DNA of 38,600 bases. It comes from Candidatus Nanopelagicales bacterium. Its GTDB lineage: Bacteria > Actinomycetota > Actinomycetes > S36-B12. The stretch spans positions 1-38,600 of the forward strand of contig SHUQ01000007.1 of the NCBI GenBank assembly GCA_009694585.1, written 5' to 3'. The position numbers were made by a program, and so were the translations under genes. Under the pieces are notes generated by a model. That model did not search any database, had not been told where the DNA came from, and was given only the letters and a program-made list of their open reading frames with translations. This document shows positions 26,874 through 35,469 of the stretch, piece by piece (positions within the stretch are counted from its first letter, which is position 1; every line of letters begins with the position of its first letter).

Positions 26874-28796
26874 GTGAACCTGCTGCAAGGCATTCGCGAC
26901 CCCCGAGACCTTCGGGCGCTTAGCCCTGCGCAGTTACCACAGTTAGCCGTCGAGATTCGGGATTTCTTGGTGCAGAAAGTTTCCGCCACCGGTGGGCACT
27001 TGGGGCCAAATCTTGGTGTGGTCGAGCTCTCAATGGCGCTGCACCGGGTATTTAGCTCGCCCGATGATGTCATCATGTGGGATACCGGCCATCAGGCATA
27101 TGTACACAAGATTCTTACTGGACGAGCTCCTGGCTTTGATACCTTACGGCAGCGCGGGGGGGTCTCCGGATATCCAAGCCGTGCTGAAAGCGCGCACGAT
27201 GTTATTGAAAATTCGCATGCATCCACGGTCTTGTCATATGCAGATGGCCTGGCCAAGGCTTGGCAGCAACGCGGCCTTTTGGGTCACCATCATGTGGTGG
27301 CGGTTATCGGTGATGGCGCCCTTACCGGGGGTATGGCTTGGGAGGCGCTGAATAATATCGCCGCAGGTGACCGCCAGGTGGTCATCGTTGTCAATGACAA
27401 CGCACTTTCATACTCACCGACGATTGGTGGCCTCGCCCATCATCTTTCGACATTGCGCACAACTCGCGGATATGAACGATTCTTGTCATGGGGAAAACGC
27501 ACCTTGCATCGCACCCCTATCGTCGGTGGGTCAATCTTTGGGGCTTTGCACGGCATGAAGAAGGGGGTCAAGGACGTATTCGCGCCACAGGGGATGTTCG
27601 AAGATCTTGGTCTTAAGTACATCGGCCCTATTGACGGGCATGATCACGCTGAAATGGAGTACGCGCTGCAGCGGGCGAAAGTATTCGCCGGCCCGGTGAT
27701 TGTGCATGCAATCACTCAAAAGGGCCGAGGGTACGGTCCGGCCGAACGTGATGAAGCCGATCGCTTCCATGGCGTAGGAGTGATTGATCCCGATACCGGT
27801 GAACCGCTAGTGGCCGGGGGGCCGACCTGGACCGGAGCATTCGGTGATGAACTGGTGCGGATCGGCCATGAGCGCCCCGATGTGGTGGCGATCACCGCGG
27901 CCATGCTTGGGCCCACTGGGCTGGATAGGTTCGCGGCCGCTTACCCAACTCGAATCTATGATGTCGGTATAGCCGAGCAGCACGCAGCAACTAGCGCGGC
28001 TGGCTTGGCGTACGGTGGTGTTCATCCGGTCGTGGCACTATATGCAACTTTCCTCAATCGAGCGTTCGATCAGGTTTTGATGGACTGTGCGCTACATAAG
28101 GCGGGCGTAACCTTTGTACTGGATCGCGCTGGAGTAACTGGCGATGATGGCCCCAGCCACAATGGCATGTGGGATATGGCCATGTTGCAGGTGGTGCCAG
28201 GGCTGCGCATTGCCGCACCACGTGATGAATCCACGTTACGCCGCGCCCTGCGTGAGGCAGTTCTCGTTGACGACGCGCCAACGGTGATTCGGTTTCCTAA
28301 GGGCGCCATTTCTGCGCCAATACCTGCGCTGCGAACCATCATCGATCTTGACGTCATAGCGGAGTCTGGCGATCCAGAGGTACTGATTGTCAGCGTAGGC
28401 GCTCTTGCTTCGTTGACCCTCGAAGTTGCCGAGCGGCTGCGGGCTCAAGGTATCGGGGTGTTGGTCGTGGATCCGCGTTGGGTTAAGCCTTGCTCGCCGG
28501 CCCTTGTTGATTTGGCCCGCACAGCGAGGTTAGTAATTACTGTCGAGGACGGTATTCGCGATGGCGGGGTAGGTGCAGCAATTAGCCAGCTTTTACGTGA
28601 TCACGACCTTGATGTGAGCGTGCGAAACTTCGGCATACCTACGGCATTCCTTGAGCAGGGTAAGCGTGCGGCTATCTTGACCGAGATTGGCCTAACAGCC
28701 CAAGACATTTCGCGTCGGATAGTCGAGACGATGGCGCACCGCATTGAGGCCGACAACGATGTTGACGAAACCGCATCGGGGTCAATTACCAACTAG
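26874..28796 (+). CDS. dxs: 1-deoxy-D-xylulose-5-phosphate synthase
   Basis: First enzyme of the MEP isoprenoid pathway; condenses pyruvate and glyceraldehyde 3-phosphate using thiamine diphosphate. 640 residues, full length. Signatures: [35 protein letters not shown], the ThDP motif [16 protein letters not shown], then [33 protein letters not shown] and [21 protein letters not shown] 26874 gives the standard N-terminus ([17 protein letters not shown]); AAGGA lies about 14 nt upstream. TACAAT at 26821-26826 is a plausible -10 giving a leader near 47 nt. The 70-bp gap after the small gene contains only this promoter. Convergent with fadB. Confidence 0.97.
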   Translation: MNLLQGIRDPRDLRALSPAQLPQLAVEIRDFLVQKVSATGGHLGPNLGVVELSMALHRVFSSPDDVIMWDTGHQAYVHKILTGRAPGFDTLRQRGGVSGYPSRAESAHDVIENSHASTVLSYADGLAKAWQQRGLLGHHHVVAVIGDGALTGGMAWEALNNIAAGDRQVVIVVNDNALSYSPTIGGLAHHLSTLRTTRGYERFLSWGKRTLHRTPIVGGSIFGALHGMKKGVKDVFAPQGMFEDLGLKYIGPIDGHDHAEMEYALQRAKVFAGPVIVHAITQKGRGYGPAERDEADRFHGVGVIDPDTGEPLVAGGPTWTGAFGDELVRIGHERPDVVAITAAMLGPTGLDRFAAAYPTRIYDVGIAEQHAATSAAGLAYGGVHPVVALYATFLNRAFDQVLMDCALHKAGVTFVLDRAGVTGDDGPSHNGMWDMAMLQVVPGLRIAAPRDESTLRRALREAVLVDDAPTVIRFPKGAISAPIPALRTIIDLDVIAESGDPEVLIVSVGALASLTLEVAERLRAQGIGVLVVDPRWVKPCSPALVDLARTARLVITVEDGIRDGGVGAAISQLLRDHDLDVSVRNFGIPTAFLEQGKRAAILTEIGLTAQDISRRIVETMAHRIEADNDVDETASGSITN

Positions 28797-28810
28797 GAAA
28801 TGACCATCGC

Positions 28811-30925
28811 TTAAATCGGTACGGAAGCAACTCCTGGGTCCAAAAAGCGCTTACCGTTGACCTGCTCAGAGATGCCTGATCGGTCTAGATAGGGGGTGAG
28901 CCCCCCGAGCCAAAATGGCCAACCGGCACCAACCAACATGCATAAATCCACGTCCTGGGCCGCTGCGACCACGCCTTCTTCGAGCATCAACTGGACTTCT
29001 TGGGCCAAAGCTTTAAGTGCCCTTGTGCGCACCTGCTCGGCGGTCAGTTGTATTGACCCCCGCTGATAAAAGGCTGCTACCTCCGGGTCAACGAAAGGCT
29101 TACCATTGGTATCCCAAACGTAGATGCCAGCCTTGCCCGCATCAACAAGGCGGCGCAAATTCTCTGAAACATAAAAACGCTCGGGGAAAGCCTCCTGCAT
29201 TGTTTCCGATACATGAAATGCAACAGCTGGTCCAACCAATTGCAGAAGCACAAAGGGGGAGAGCGGCAGCCCGAGTGGATTCAGGGCACTGTCAGCAATG
29301 GCGAAATCAGTACCCTCATCTACCGCGCGAGTAACTTCGCCAAGAAAGCGAGTGAGCAAACGATTGACCACGAATGCGGGTGAGTTCTTTACCAAGACAC
29401 ACGACTTCTTCAAGTTCTTACCAACCGCGAAGGCCGTCGCTAGAGTGGCATCGTCGGTCTGCGAACCCCGAGCAATTTCGAGTAGAGGCATCACCGCTAC
29501 GGGATTAAAGAAGTGGAATCCGACCACCCGTTCGGGGTGCTGCAGGTGCTGCGCCATGGCGGTTACCGAAAGTGATGAAGTGTTCGTGGCCAAGACGCAG
29601 GTATCGGAAACGACGGCCTCCACTTCAGCAAATACTTGCTGCTTAATCTCAAGCTTCTCAAAAACGGCCTCAATTACGAAATCTGCGTCGGAAAAGCCAG
29701 CTTTTGATGTGCTGCCGGTAACTAGTGCCTTCAGGCGGTTTCCTTTATCCGAAGTCATCCGACCTTTGGACACCATGGTGTCAAATTCGCCGTGAACGTG
29801 CGCCAATCCCTTAGTTACCCGAGCCTCATCCAAATCGGTGATTACCACTGGCACTTCAAGGCGGCGAGCGAAAAGTAGAGCCAACTGGCTGGCCATGAGC
29901 CCCGCACCCACAACGCCGACCTTTGTTACCGGCCGCGCAAGTGACTTGTCGGGCACGCCCACGGGTTTACGCGCCCTCTTATTTACTAGGTTGAATGAAT
30001 AAAGGCTGGCGCGCAGATCATCGCCCATCATTAATGCTGACAGCGAGTCATCCTCGGCGGCGAATCCTTCGTCGCGGGTCCGGGTTTTGGCTCCCGCAAC
30101 TAGATCCAAGGCCACGTAAGGTGCTGATGTTGCGCCATGCAGTCTGGTATCTACGCCGGCGCGAGTTGCCCCAACTACCTCATCCCAAGTTTGGCGATCT
30201 GGTTCGGGGCGGGGCACTTTCACGTCACCGAGCAGCACTTTCGCTGTCCATAGCATTGACTGTTCCAGGAAGTCAGCGGGCTCGAAAGCGGCATCGGCAA
30301 TGCCAAACTTCATTAGGTCCTTCGGACGCATTTGCTTGTTCTGGGCCATCGAATTGTTGATGATCACCTCGAGGGCGTTTGCTGGACCAATTAGGTTGGG
30401 CAGCAACCAAGTACCCCCCCAACCTGGAATGAGGCCCAAGAACACCTCCGGTAGCGCTAAACCAGCGGCTCCGGTTGAAATAGTGCGATAGGTGCAATGC
30501 AGCGCGACCTCAAGTCCACCACCCATAGCGGCACCGTTGATGTAGGCAAATGACGGTACGGGCAACTCACCCAGACGCCGGAAAACCCGATGGCCAAGCT
30601 CGGTGATAGCGCGGGCGGACGCCAGAGTGTCGATTAGATCAACCCCGCTGAGATCAGCACCCACTGCAAAGATAAAAGGCTTGCCGGTCATGGCCACCGC
30701 GGCAATATCGGCAGTCTTTGCAATCAGATCCAAAGCTGCATCCAGTGACGCCAAGCCGGCAGGGCCAAATGTTGAAGGCCGCGTGTGGTCTTGCCCATTG
30801 TCCAAGGTGATGAGAGCCAGTTGCCCAGCGCCCAGTGGCAATTCAAGTAGTCGTACTTTCGCGTAGGTTACTACTTCATTAGCAAAAGCCGATGGCATCT
30901 TAGATTCCACACCATCGGTACTCAC
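28811..30925 (-). CDS. fadB: Fatty acid oxidation multifunctional protein (enoyl-CoA hydratase/3-hydroxyacyl-CoA dehydrogenase)
   Basis: Catalyses the second and third steps of beta-oxidation. 704 residues from GTG 30925, which overlaps the fadA stop (GTGA). The N-terminal crotonase domain has KPFIFAVGADLSGVDL, INGAAMGGGLEVALHCTYR and FLGLIPGWGGTWLLPNLIG. The NAD-binding dehydrogenase domain begins KVGVVGAGLMASQLALLFARR and includes NTSSLSVTAMAQ, HPERVVGFHFFNPVAVMPLLE and VKNSPAFVVNRLLTRFLGE. A second C-terminal helical domain completes it. The track start at 30991 extends into fadA and is rejected. Together with FadA it forms the trifunctional complex. Confidence 0.95.
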   Translation of the reverse strand: MSTDGVESKMPSAFANEVVTYAKVRLLELPLGAGQLALITLDNGQDHTRPSTFGPAGLASLDAALDLIAKTADIAAVAMTGKPFIFAVGADLSGVDLIDTLASARAITELGHRVFRRLGELPVPSFAYINGAAMGGGLEVALHCTYRTISTGAAGLALPEVFLGLIPGWGGTWLLPNLIGPANALEVIINNSMAQNKQMRPKDLMKFGIADAAFEPADFLEQSMLWTAKVLLGDVKVPRPEPDRQTWDEVVGATRAGVDTRLHGATSAPYVALDLVAGAKTRTRDEGFAAEDDSLSALMMGDDLRASLYSFNLVNKRARKPVGVPDKSLARPVTKVGVVGAGLMASQLALLFARRLEVPVVITDLDEARVTKGLAHVHGEFDTMVSKGRMTSDKGNRLKALVTGSTSKAGFSDADFVIEAVFEKLEIKQQVFAEVEAVVSDTCVLATNTSSLSVTAMAQHLQHPERVVGFHFFNPVAVMPLLEIARGSQTDDATLATAFAVGKNLKKSCVLVKNSPAFVVNRLLTRFLGEVTRAVDEGTDFAIADSALNPLGLPLSPFVLLQLVGPAVAFHVSETMQEAFPERFYVSENLRRLVDAGKAGIYVWDTNGKPFVDPEVAAFYQRGSIQLTAEQVRTRALKALAQEVQLMLEEGVVAAAQDVDLCMLVGAGWPFWLGGLTPYLDRSGISEQVNGKRFLDPGVASVPI

Positions 30926-32118
30926 TTGGAACTCCCTTGCTGGTTGATATTTTCCCAAATAATTGTGCCGCCCATTCCAAGGCCAATACACATTGTGGTG
31001 ATGCCATAACGAGCAGATGGATTCATCTCGAAGTCTGCAGCCAGATAGTTCATCAACCGGATGCCGCTAGCTGCCAATGGATGACCAACTGCTATGGCGC
31101 CACCCAATGGATTTACTCGAGGATCGTCATCGGGGATCTCGAAGTGGTCGAGGAAGGCGAGCACTTGAACCGCGAAGGCCTCGTTAATCTCGAATAAGTC
31201 GATATCTGCGATGGATAATCCGGCGCGATCAAGTGCCTTTTGGGTACTCGGGACTGGACCGACCCCCATTACCTCTGGTTCCACTCCAGCAAAGGCAAAT
31301 CCAACCATCCGCATCTTTTTGGTCAGGCCAATTTCATCGGCGGTCGCTTCACTTGCTAGTAGGCAAGCTGTTGCACCATCGGTCAACCCAGAACTATTGC
31401 CCGCGGTCACTCGTCCGTGGGACCGAAATGGTGTCTTTAACGTGGCTAGGCCTTCGATCGAAGTTCCTGGCCGCGGACATTCGTCCACACTTACTAAGTC
31501 CCATCCAAGATCGGCATTTGGCACGGCAACCGGGACGATCTGAGATTGCAATAAGCCGTTTGCGTAAGCCTTTGCGGTCTTCTCTTGCGAGGCTACTGCG
31601 AATGCATCCGAACGGGATTTAGTTAACTGTGGGAATCGGTCATGCAGGTTCTCGGCAGTCTTGCCCATTTGTAGGGCATCAGGGTCCACCAATCGCTCCG
31701 CCAGGAATCGAGGATTTGGGTCGACCCCTTCACCCATCGGGTGGCGTCCCATGTGCTCGACACCGCCAGCCAAGGCGATATCGTAAACTCCGGCCATTAT
31801 CGCGGCCGACAAAGTAGTGACCGCGGTCAAAGCGCCCGCGCACATCCGGTCAATTGAGTAACCGGGAACCGAGACCGGTAAGCCAGCCAAGATTGCGGCG
31901 GTACGCCCGAGGGTGAGGCCTTGGTCGCCGATTTGGGTAGTGGCCGCTATGGCGACATCATCGATGCGAGCAGGTGGCAAAGTGGGATTACGGCGCAGTA
32001 ACTCCCTAAAGGCCTTCACCACGAGGTCATCGGCCCGGGCACCGCCTAAAGCACTGCCGGCTTTGCCAAATGGGGTGCGAACTCCATCAACGAAGACAAC
32101 CTGCTGGGCTTTGTTCAC
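30922..32118 (-). CDS. fadA: Acetyl-CoA acyltransferase (3-ketoacyl-CoA thiolase)
   Basis: Final thiolytic step of beta-oxidation, 398 residues. The nucleophile Cys is in YSIDRMCAGALTAV. The C-terminal catalytic motifs are INEAFAVQVLAF, NPLGGAIAVGHPLAASG (His) and TTMCIGLGMGGT (Cys). GTG 32118 follows GAGGAG at about 6 nt, a strong Shine-Dalgarno, so the operon is leadered rather than leaderless. TAATAT (32145-32150, minus strand) is the likely -10 and lies partly inside one of two inverted-repeat operators. The gene is first in the fadA-fadB operon. Confidence 0.95.
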   Translation of the reverse strand: MNKAQQVVFVDGVRTPFGKAGSALGGARADDLVVKAFRELLRRNPTLPPARIDDVAIAATTQIGDQGLTLGRTAAILAGLPVSVPGYSIDRMCAGALTAVTTLSAAIMAGVYDIALAGGVEHMGRHPMGEGVDPNPRFLAERLVDPDALQMGKTAENLHDRFPQLTKSRSDAFAVASQEKTAKAYANGLLQSQIVPVAVPNADLGWDLVSVDECPRPGTSIEGLATLKTPFRSHGRVTAGNSSGLTDGATACLLASEATADEIGLTKKMRMVGFAFAGVEPEVMGVGPVPSTQKALDRAGLSIADIDLFEINEAFAVQVLAFLDHFEIPDDDPRVNPLGGAIAVGHPLAASGIRLMNYLAADFEMNPSARYGITTMCIGLGMGGTIIWENINQQGSSK

Positions 32119-32147
32119 GGGTGCTCCTCGGGTAGGTATCCCCGATA

Positions 32148-32184
32148 TTACCCGCCGGTAACAAAAATCGCTACCCGCTGGTAA
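32148..32184. promoter_or_regulatory. Two tandem inverted-repeat operators upstream of fadAB
   Basis: Box 1 (32148-32161) is TTACCCGCCGGTAA, with TTACC/GGTAA arms and a 4-nt centre. Box 2 (32171-32184) is CTACCCGCTGGTAA, the same pattern with one arm base changed. They are offset by 23 bp, close to two helical turns. Box 1 overlaps the likely fadA -10 (TAATAT); box 2 overlaps the end of the RNase D gene, whose stop is at 32171-32173. This layout fits cooperative repression of fadAB by a fatty-acid-sensing regulator, but none is encoded in the window. Confidence 0.72.
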
Positions 32185-33421
32185 CTTGCACTGTCACTTG
32201 GGCTGACATGGCATCTTCTAGGGCCGGGCTGGTCAACTCAATTTGCCAAGCGCGCGCGCCGCCTACGCGCAAGAATTCGCCAAATGGTTGTGGCGCCACC
32301 GGGGGCGTCCAGCAAGCCCGACGCACGAGATCTGGGCTAATTAGGTTCTCTACTGGAATCAAAACTCGATCGGAGATCTCCTTAAGTGCGGCGCGGGCCG
32401 CCTCAAGGCGAGCAAAGGCCAGCGGATCCCTTTCTGCCCAAGCTCGTGGCGCTGGGGGGCCGCTGGCTGGTAATGCACCGGCGGGTAACTGTGATTCAGG
32501 TAGTGCCAGTGCTGAGCTGATCGCAGACCACCAGGTGGCCCGCCGACGGGTTTGGCCGCGGCGACTGAACTCTCGAATTTCACCAAGGGCATCAGGGGTC
32601 GCAGGCAAGATTGTGGCCGCAGCGGCGATCGCCGCATCGGGCAAGATGCGACCGGGAGCGATGTCCTCGCGTTGCGCCACGGTGTCGCGTGCCTCCCACA
32701 ACGCGCGGACCACCGCCAGTGCCCGCGGTTTGCGGATTTTGTGAATGCCAGAAGTGCGGCGCCACGGGTCATCGCCTCGATCGCGCGGGGTAAATTTCAA
32801 AAGTGCTTCGAACTCCTCGAGGGCCCAAGAGAGTTTGCCGGCGCGTTCGAGTTCTGCATACATCACATCACGAAGTTCCACCAGCAACTCCACGTCTAGT
32901 GCGGCATAAAGTAGTTGCGCCGAGGTGAGGGGTCGCAGTGACCAATCTGCAGCACCGTGCCCCTTTTCAAGGTGTGCACCTAGTTCGCTGGCAACCAAAG
33001 GCCCAAGGCTGACGCGTTCGCGACCAAGTAGCCGGCCGGCAAGTTCGGTGTCGAAAAGTCGTGCGGGTCGAAGGCCAATCTCGGCCAGGCAAGCCAGATC
33101 TTGTGTCGCGGCGTGTAAAATCCACTCCACGCCTTCAGTTGCCTCTTGGATTACCGAGAGATCTGGAACCGGGATCGGATCGATTAGCGCGGTCCCGGCA
33201 CCGCTGCGGCGCAGTTGCACGAGATAAGCCCGCTGACTGTATTTGAAGCCGGATGCTCGCTCGGCGTCTAGGGCGAGTGGGCCACTTGCTTCCCGTAACT
33301 TGTCTGCATAATTCCGAAGGGCAGTAGCACTTGTTATTACCGCAGGTACGGGCTCGCGTGGCGCAAATGGAACCGGGGCCAGCGCTTCAGGTTCTGGAGT
33401 TTGAATTTCGTTTTCCGACAT
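32171..33421 (-). CDS. RNase D family 3'-5' exoribonuclease with HRDC domain
   Basis: DEDD-superfamily exonuclease acting on tRNA or other RNA 3' ends. 416 residues. Exo motifs: LALDAERASGFKYSQRAYLV (DxE), HAATQDLACLAEIGL (second Asp) and QLLYAALDVELLVELRDVM (Tyr/Asp). An HRDC domain follows (HKIRKPRALAVVRALWEARD ... DIAPGRILPDAAI), then an actinobacterial C-terminal domain. ATG 33421 lies 8 nt after the DUF3000 stop, and the two genes are probably one operon, an order widely conserved in actinobacteria. Confidence 0.92.
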   Translation of the reverse strand: MSENEIQTPEPEALAPVPFAPREPVPAVITSATALRNYADKLREASGPLALDAERASGFKYSQRAYLVQLRRSGAGTALIDPIPVPDLSVIQEATEGVEWILHAATQDLACLAEIGLRPARLFDTELAGRLLGRERVSLGPLVASELGAHLEKGHGAADWSLRPLTSAQLLYAALDVELLVELRDVMYAELERAGKLSWALEEFEALLKFTPRDRGDDPWRRTSGIHKIRKPRALAVVRALWEARDTVAQREDIAPGRILPDAAIAAAATILPATPDALGEIREFSRRGQTRRRATWWSAISSALALPESQLPAGALPASGPPAPRAWAERDPLAFARLEAARAALKEISDRVLIPVENLISPDLVRRACWTPPVAPQPFGEFLRVGGARAWQIELTSPALEDAMSAQVTVQVTSG

Positions 33422-33429
33422 CGACGTAA

Positions 33430-34029
33430 TCAGCCACGCTCACGTCGGCGTGGGGCACTAACTTGCGAAATACCATGTGGCATTGGCATCAGACCCGTAG
33501 CGTGCGCAAGTAAATCAATCCAGGCTTCGACATGACGGTCCATGCCCAGTTCGACGGGTGTACCGTCAGTCGTTATCGGCGTCCAAGACGCACGAATCTC
33601 TACGAAGCTGTCGGCTGGGCGATCGGCCATCGAACCAAATGATTGTCCGTCACTACAGGTCACCGTGCCACCGGCTTGCGTGCACTCTGCACCGGCACCG
33701 GCGAGGGATTCGACGAGCCAACTCCAACCGACCTCGTTTAGGAGTGGATCACCTATTAGATCGTGTTCCAGCGCGGCACGAACAAAAACGACCGCCCGAA
33801 AGGTACCGGCCCATTCGTCAACACCATCTGGGTCGTGAAGCAGTACGAACCGTCCGGAGGCTCGGTCACTGCCAGGGTCGGCGGATTCCGCGGTGAGTGC
33901 CAGCGCGCTCGGGGCTAGCCGTGAGGGTGCCGGCGCCTCATCGAGTCGGAATTCTGGGCGGATGACCACCGCACGTACCCGGACCAAGGCTTCGGCAAAA
34001 GCATCACCGGTTTTGGGTACTGACCTCAT
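33430..34029 (-). CDS. DUF3000 family protein
   Basis: A 199-residue actinobacterial protein of unknown function, regularly paired with RNase D. Family marks: FAEALVRVRAVVIRPEFRLDEAPAPSRLAP near the N-terminus, GRFVLLHDPDGVDEWAGTFR, DPLLNEVGWSWLVESLAG, and VEIRASWTPIT with MDRHVEAWIDLLAHATGLMP. No signal peptide or membrane helix is seen. ATG 34029 has a leaderless-type TAACCT hexamer 6 nt upstream. The 63-bp gap to the msrB stop holds only this promoter. Confidence 0.92.
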   Translation of the reverse strand: MRSVPKTGDAFAEALVRVRAVVIRPEFRLDEAPAPSRLAPSALALTAESADPGSDRASGRFVLLHDPDGVDEWAGTFRAVVFVRAALEHDLIGDPLLNEVGWSWLVESLAGAGAECTQAGGTVTCSDGQSFGSMADRPADSFVEIRASWTPITTDGTPVELGMDRHVEAWIDLLAHATGLMPMPHGISQVSAPRRRERG

Positions 34030-34035
34030 CTAGGC

Positions 34036-34041
34036 AGGTTA
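34036..34041 (-). promoter_or_regulatory. -10 hexamer TAACCT, 6 nt before DUF3000 ATG (leaderless candidate)
   Basis: TAACCT, then GCCTAG, then ATG 34029 on the minus strand; no Shine-Dalgarno can fit. Confidence 0.65.
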
Positions 34042-34092
34042 AGGCCAGCCACCGGAACTCACTGGGCTTGGCGCGCCGAACCGGACTTGAAT

Positions 34093-34569
34093 TCAGGCCG
34101 ATGGGGTGGCCAGGTCAGGGCTGGTGGGGTGCATGCGAATCGAAATGGAGTTAATGCAGTAGCGCAAATCAGTGGGGGTGTCGTACCCCTCGCCTTCAAA
34201 GACGTGGCCTAGGTGGCCCCCGCAGGTAGCGCAACGCACCTCGGTTCTCGTGCGGCCCATTGAAGAATCCTCGAGGTAGACCACCGAGTCCTTCGCGAGG
34301 GGCTCGAAGAAGCTGGGCCAGCCACAGTGGGAGTCGAACTTGCCCGAGCTTCGGAATAACTCAGCGCCACAAGCCCGGCAGGAGTAGATTCCGTCGGTTT
34401 TCGTGTCGGTGTATTCACCAACGAATGGTGCTTCGGTGCCAGCTTCGCGCAATATATGGTACTCCTGCAGAGTCAGTTGCGCGGCCCAGATTTCCTCGGG
34501 CTTTTGGATCTCGTATTCGGCACCATCTGGGCGCCTAGTGCCGTCCTGACGCGGGGTGGATTGGCTCAT
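34093..34569 (-). CDS. msrB: Peptide-methionine (R)-S-oxide reductase MsrB
   Basis: Repairs oxidised methionine (R-sulfoxide form) in proteins. 158 residues from ATG 34569. Two zinc-binding CxxC pairs are seen, SCRACGAEL and RCATCGGHLGHVF, with KFDSHCGWPSFFEP between them; the catalytic Cys is in LRYCINSISIRM. The track start at 34638 adds 23 residues that run into the DUF4916 promoter, while ATG 34569 has a TATGAT -10 at exactly 6 nt, so the shorter form is chosen. Divergent from DUF4916 across 88 bp. Confidence 0.94.
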   Translation of the reverse strand: MSQSTPRQDGTRRPDGAEYEIQKPEEIWAAQLTLQEYHILREAGTEAPFVGEYTDTKTDGIYSCRACGAELFRSSGKFDSHCGWPSFFEPLAKDSVVYLEDSSMGRTRTEVRCATCGGHLGHVFEGEGYDTPTDLRYCINSISIRMHPTSPDLATPSA

Positions 34570-34575
34570 GGCAGC

Positions 34576-34581
34576 ATCATA
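34576..34581 (-). promoter_or_regulatory. -10 hexamer TATGAT, 6 nt before msrB ATG (leaderless candidate)
   Basis: TATGAT, then GCTGCC, then ATG 34569 on the minus strand. One mismatch from the TATAAT consensus; this decides the msrB start. Confidence 0.7.
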
Positions 34582-34645
34582 GTTTTCCGCAAGAGGACCG
34601 CTCGCCTCCGAGTGCAATTCATTCGCTATCGGGTACATGACAGGT

Positions 34646-34651
34646 TAGGGT
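34646..34651 (+). promoter_or_regulatory. -10 hexamer TAGGGT, 6 nt before DUF4916 GTG (leaderless candidate)
   Basis: TAGGGT, then GCACCT, then GTG 34658. Confidence 0.62.
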
Positions 34652-34657
34652 GCACCT

Positions 34658-35197
34658 GTGAGCGACATCCTTGACACACAAACTCGGTGGCTCAGCGACG
34701 AGGAGTTGGCGACGGTCCGCGGGCAATTGCCGGTGGTTTATGTCGACGCCGTCCCGGTGCGCACCGATGCCAATGGTGAAGTCAACCAACTCGGGCTCCT
34801 ACTTCGAGCCATGCCTGATGGGAGCATTAGCCGCGCGGTGGTATCGGGCCGGGTGATGTATGGCGAACGCATTCGGGATGCCTTGATTCGACACCTAGAG
34901 AAAGACCTCGGGCCGATGGCGATGCCGCAAATACCTGCATCGGCGCAACCATTTACGGTCGTGGAGTACTTCCCGGACCCAACGGTGACCGGTTTTCATG
35001 ATCCACGTCAGCACGCTGTCGCAATGGCTTTCGTCGTTCCGATTTCAGGTGACTGCGTACCCTCGCAGGATGCACTTGATCTAATTTGGGTTACTCCGGC
35101 CGAAGCCTCAACACATCACTTTCAATCGGAGATGAGCGGCGGGCAAGGTCGACTGGTGAAAATGGCACTCGCCTACTGCGGCGTGCTTTTTCAGTAA
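34658..35197 (+). CDS. DUF4916 (NUDIX-like) family protein
   Basis: A 179-residue actinobacterial protein of the DUF4916 family, which has a NUDIX-like fold. Family marks: WLSDEELATVRGQLPVVYVDAVPV, LGLLLRAMPDGSISRAVVSGRV, LEKDLGPMAMPQIP, FTVVEYFPDP, and HDPRQHAVAMAFVVP, ending in WVTPAEA. A standard Nudix box (GX5EX7REUXEEXGU) is not intact: GRVMYGERIRDALIRHLEKDLG occupies its place with substitutions, so hydrolase activity is uncertain. The GTG start is set by the leaderless -10. Confidence 0.88.
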   Translation: MSDILDTQTRWLSDEELATVRGQLPVVYVDAVPVRTDANGEVNQLGLLLRAMPDGSISRAVVSGRVMYGERIRDALIRHLEKDLGPMAMPQIPASAQPFTVVEYFPDPTVTGFHDPRQHAVAMAFVVPISGDCVPSQDALDLIWVTPAEASTHHFQSEMSGGQGRLVKMALAYCGVLFQ

Positions 35198-35469
35198 TTC
35201 GACCTACTGTGCGTCGCTGGGTCGTATGTGTCGAGCCCGAGCAGGGTTTTATTACCTGCATGGCGGCCTGCAGACCGATCGCCTCGCGGAGGAGTTGCGC
35301 TTGATCCGCCGCGTCGCAAATTCGATCCCGATTTCGATTCTGCGCCATGACGCTCACCCTAATTGCACGTTAGACCGATTAACCAAATTGGGGCGGGGAC
35401 CTGGGTCGACACGCCCAAGGTCCAAGGGCCCGGGGTTGCGATTGGCCCCCCATCTGAAAGGCTGCACCC
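35198..35469 (+). other. 272-bp gap and desaturase 5' region with a hairpin at 35397-35423
   Basis: No convincing gene. The segment carries GC-rich structure just before the desaturase: GGACCTGGG (35397-35405) pairs with CCCAAGGTCC (35414-35423) with one bulged A and an 8-nt loop, and a looser GGGG/CCCC pairing follows before GAAAGG, the Shine-Dalgarno. There is no T-run, so it is not an ordinary intrinsic terminator. Short ORFs here on both strands lack recognisable family motifs. Confidence 0.5.

Noticed and set aside
35091-35357. 88-aa minus-strand ORF with a TAGGGT hexamer 7 nt before its internal ATG
   Set aside because: The promoter geometry is tempting, but a third of the ORF is antisense to DUF4916, the protein is unrecognised and composition is unremarkable. 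Kept only as a weak possibility of antisense transcription.
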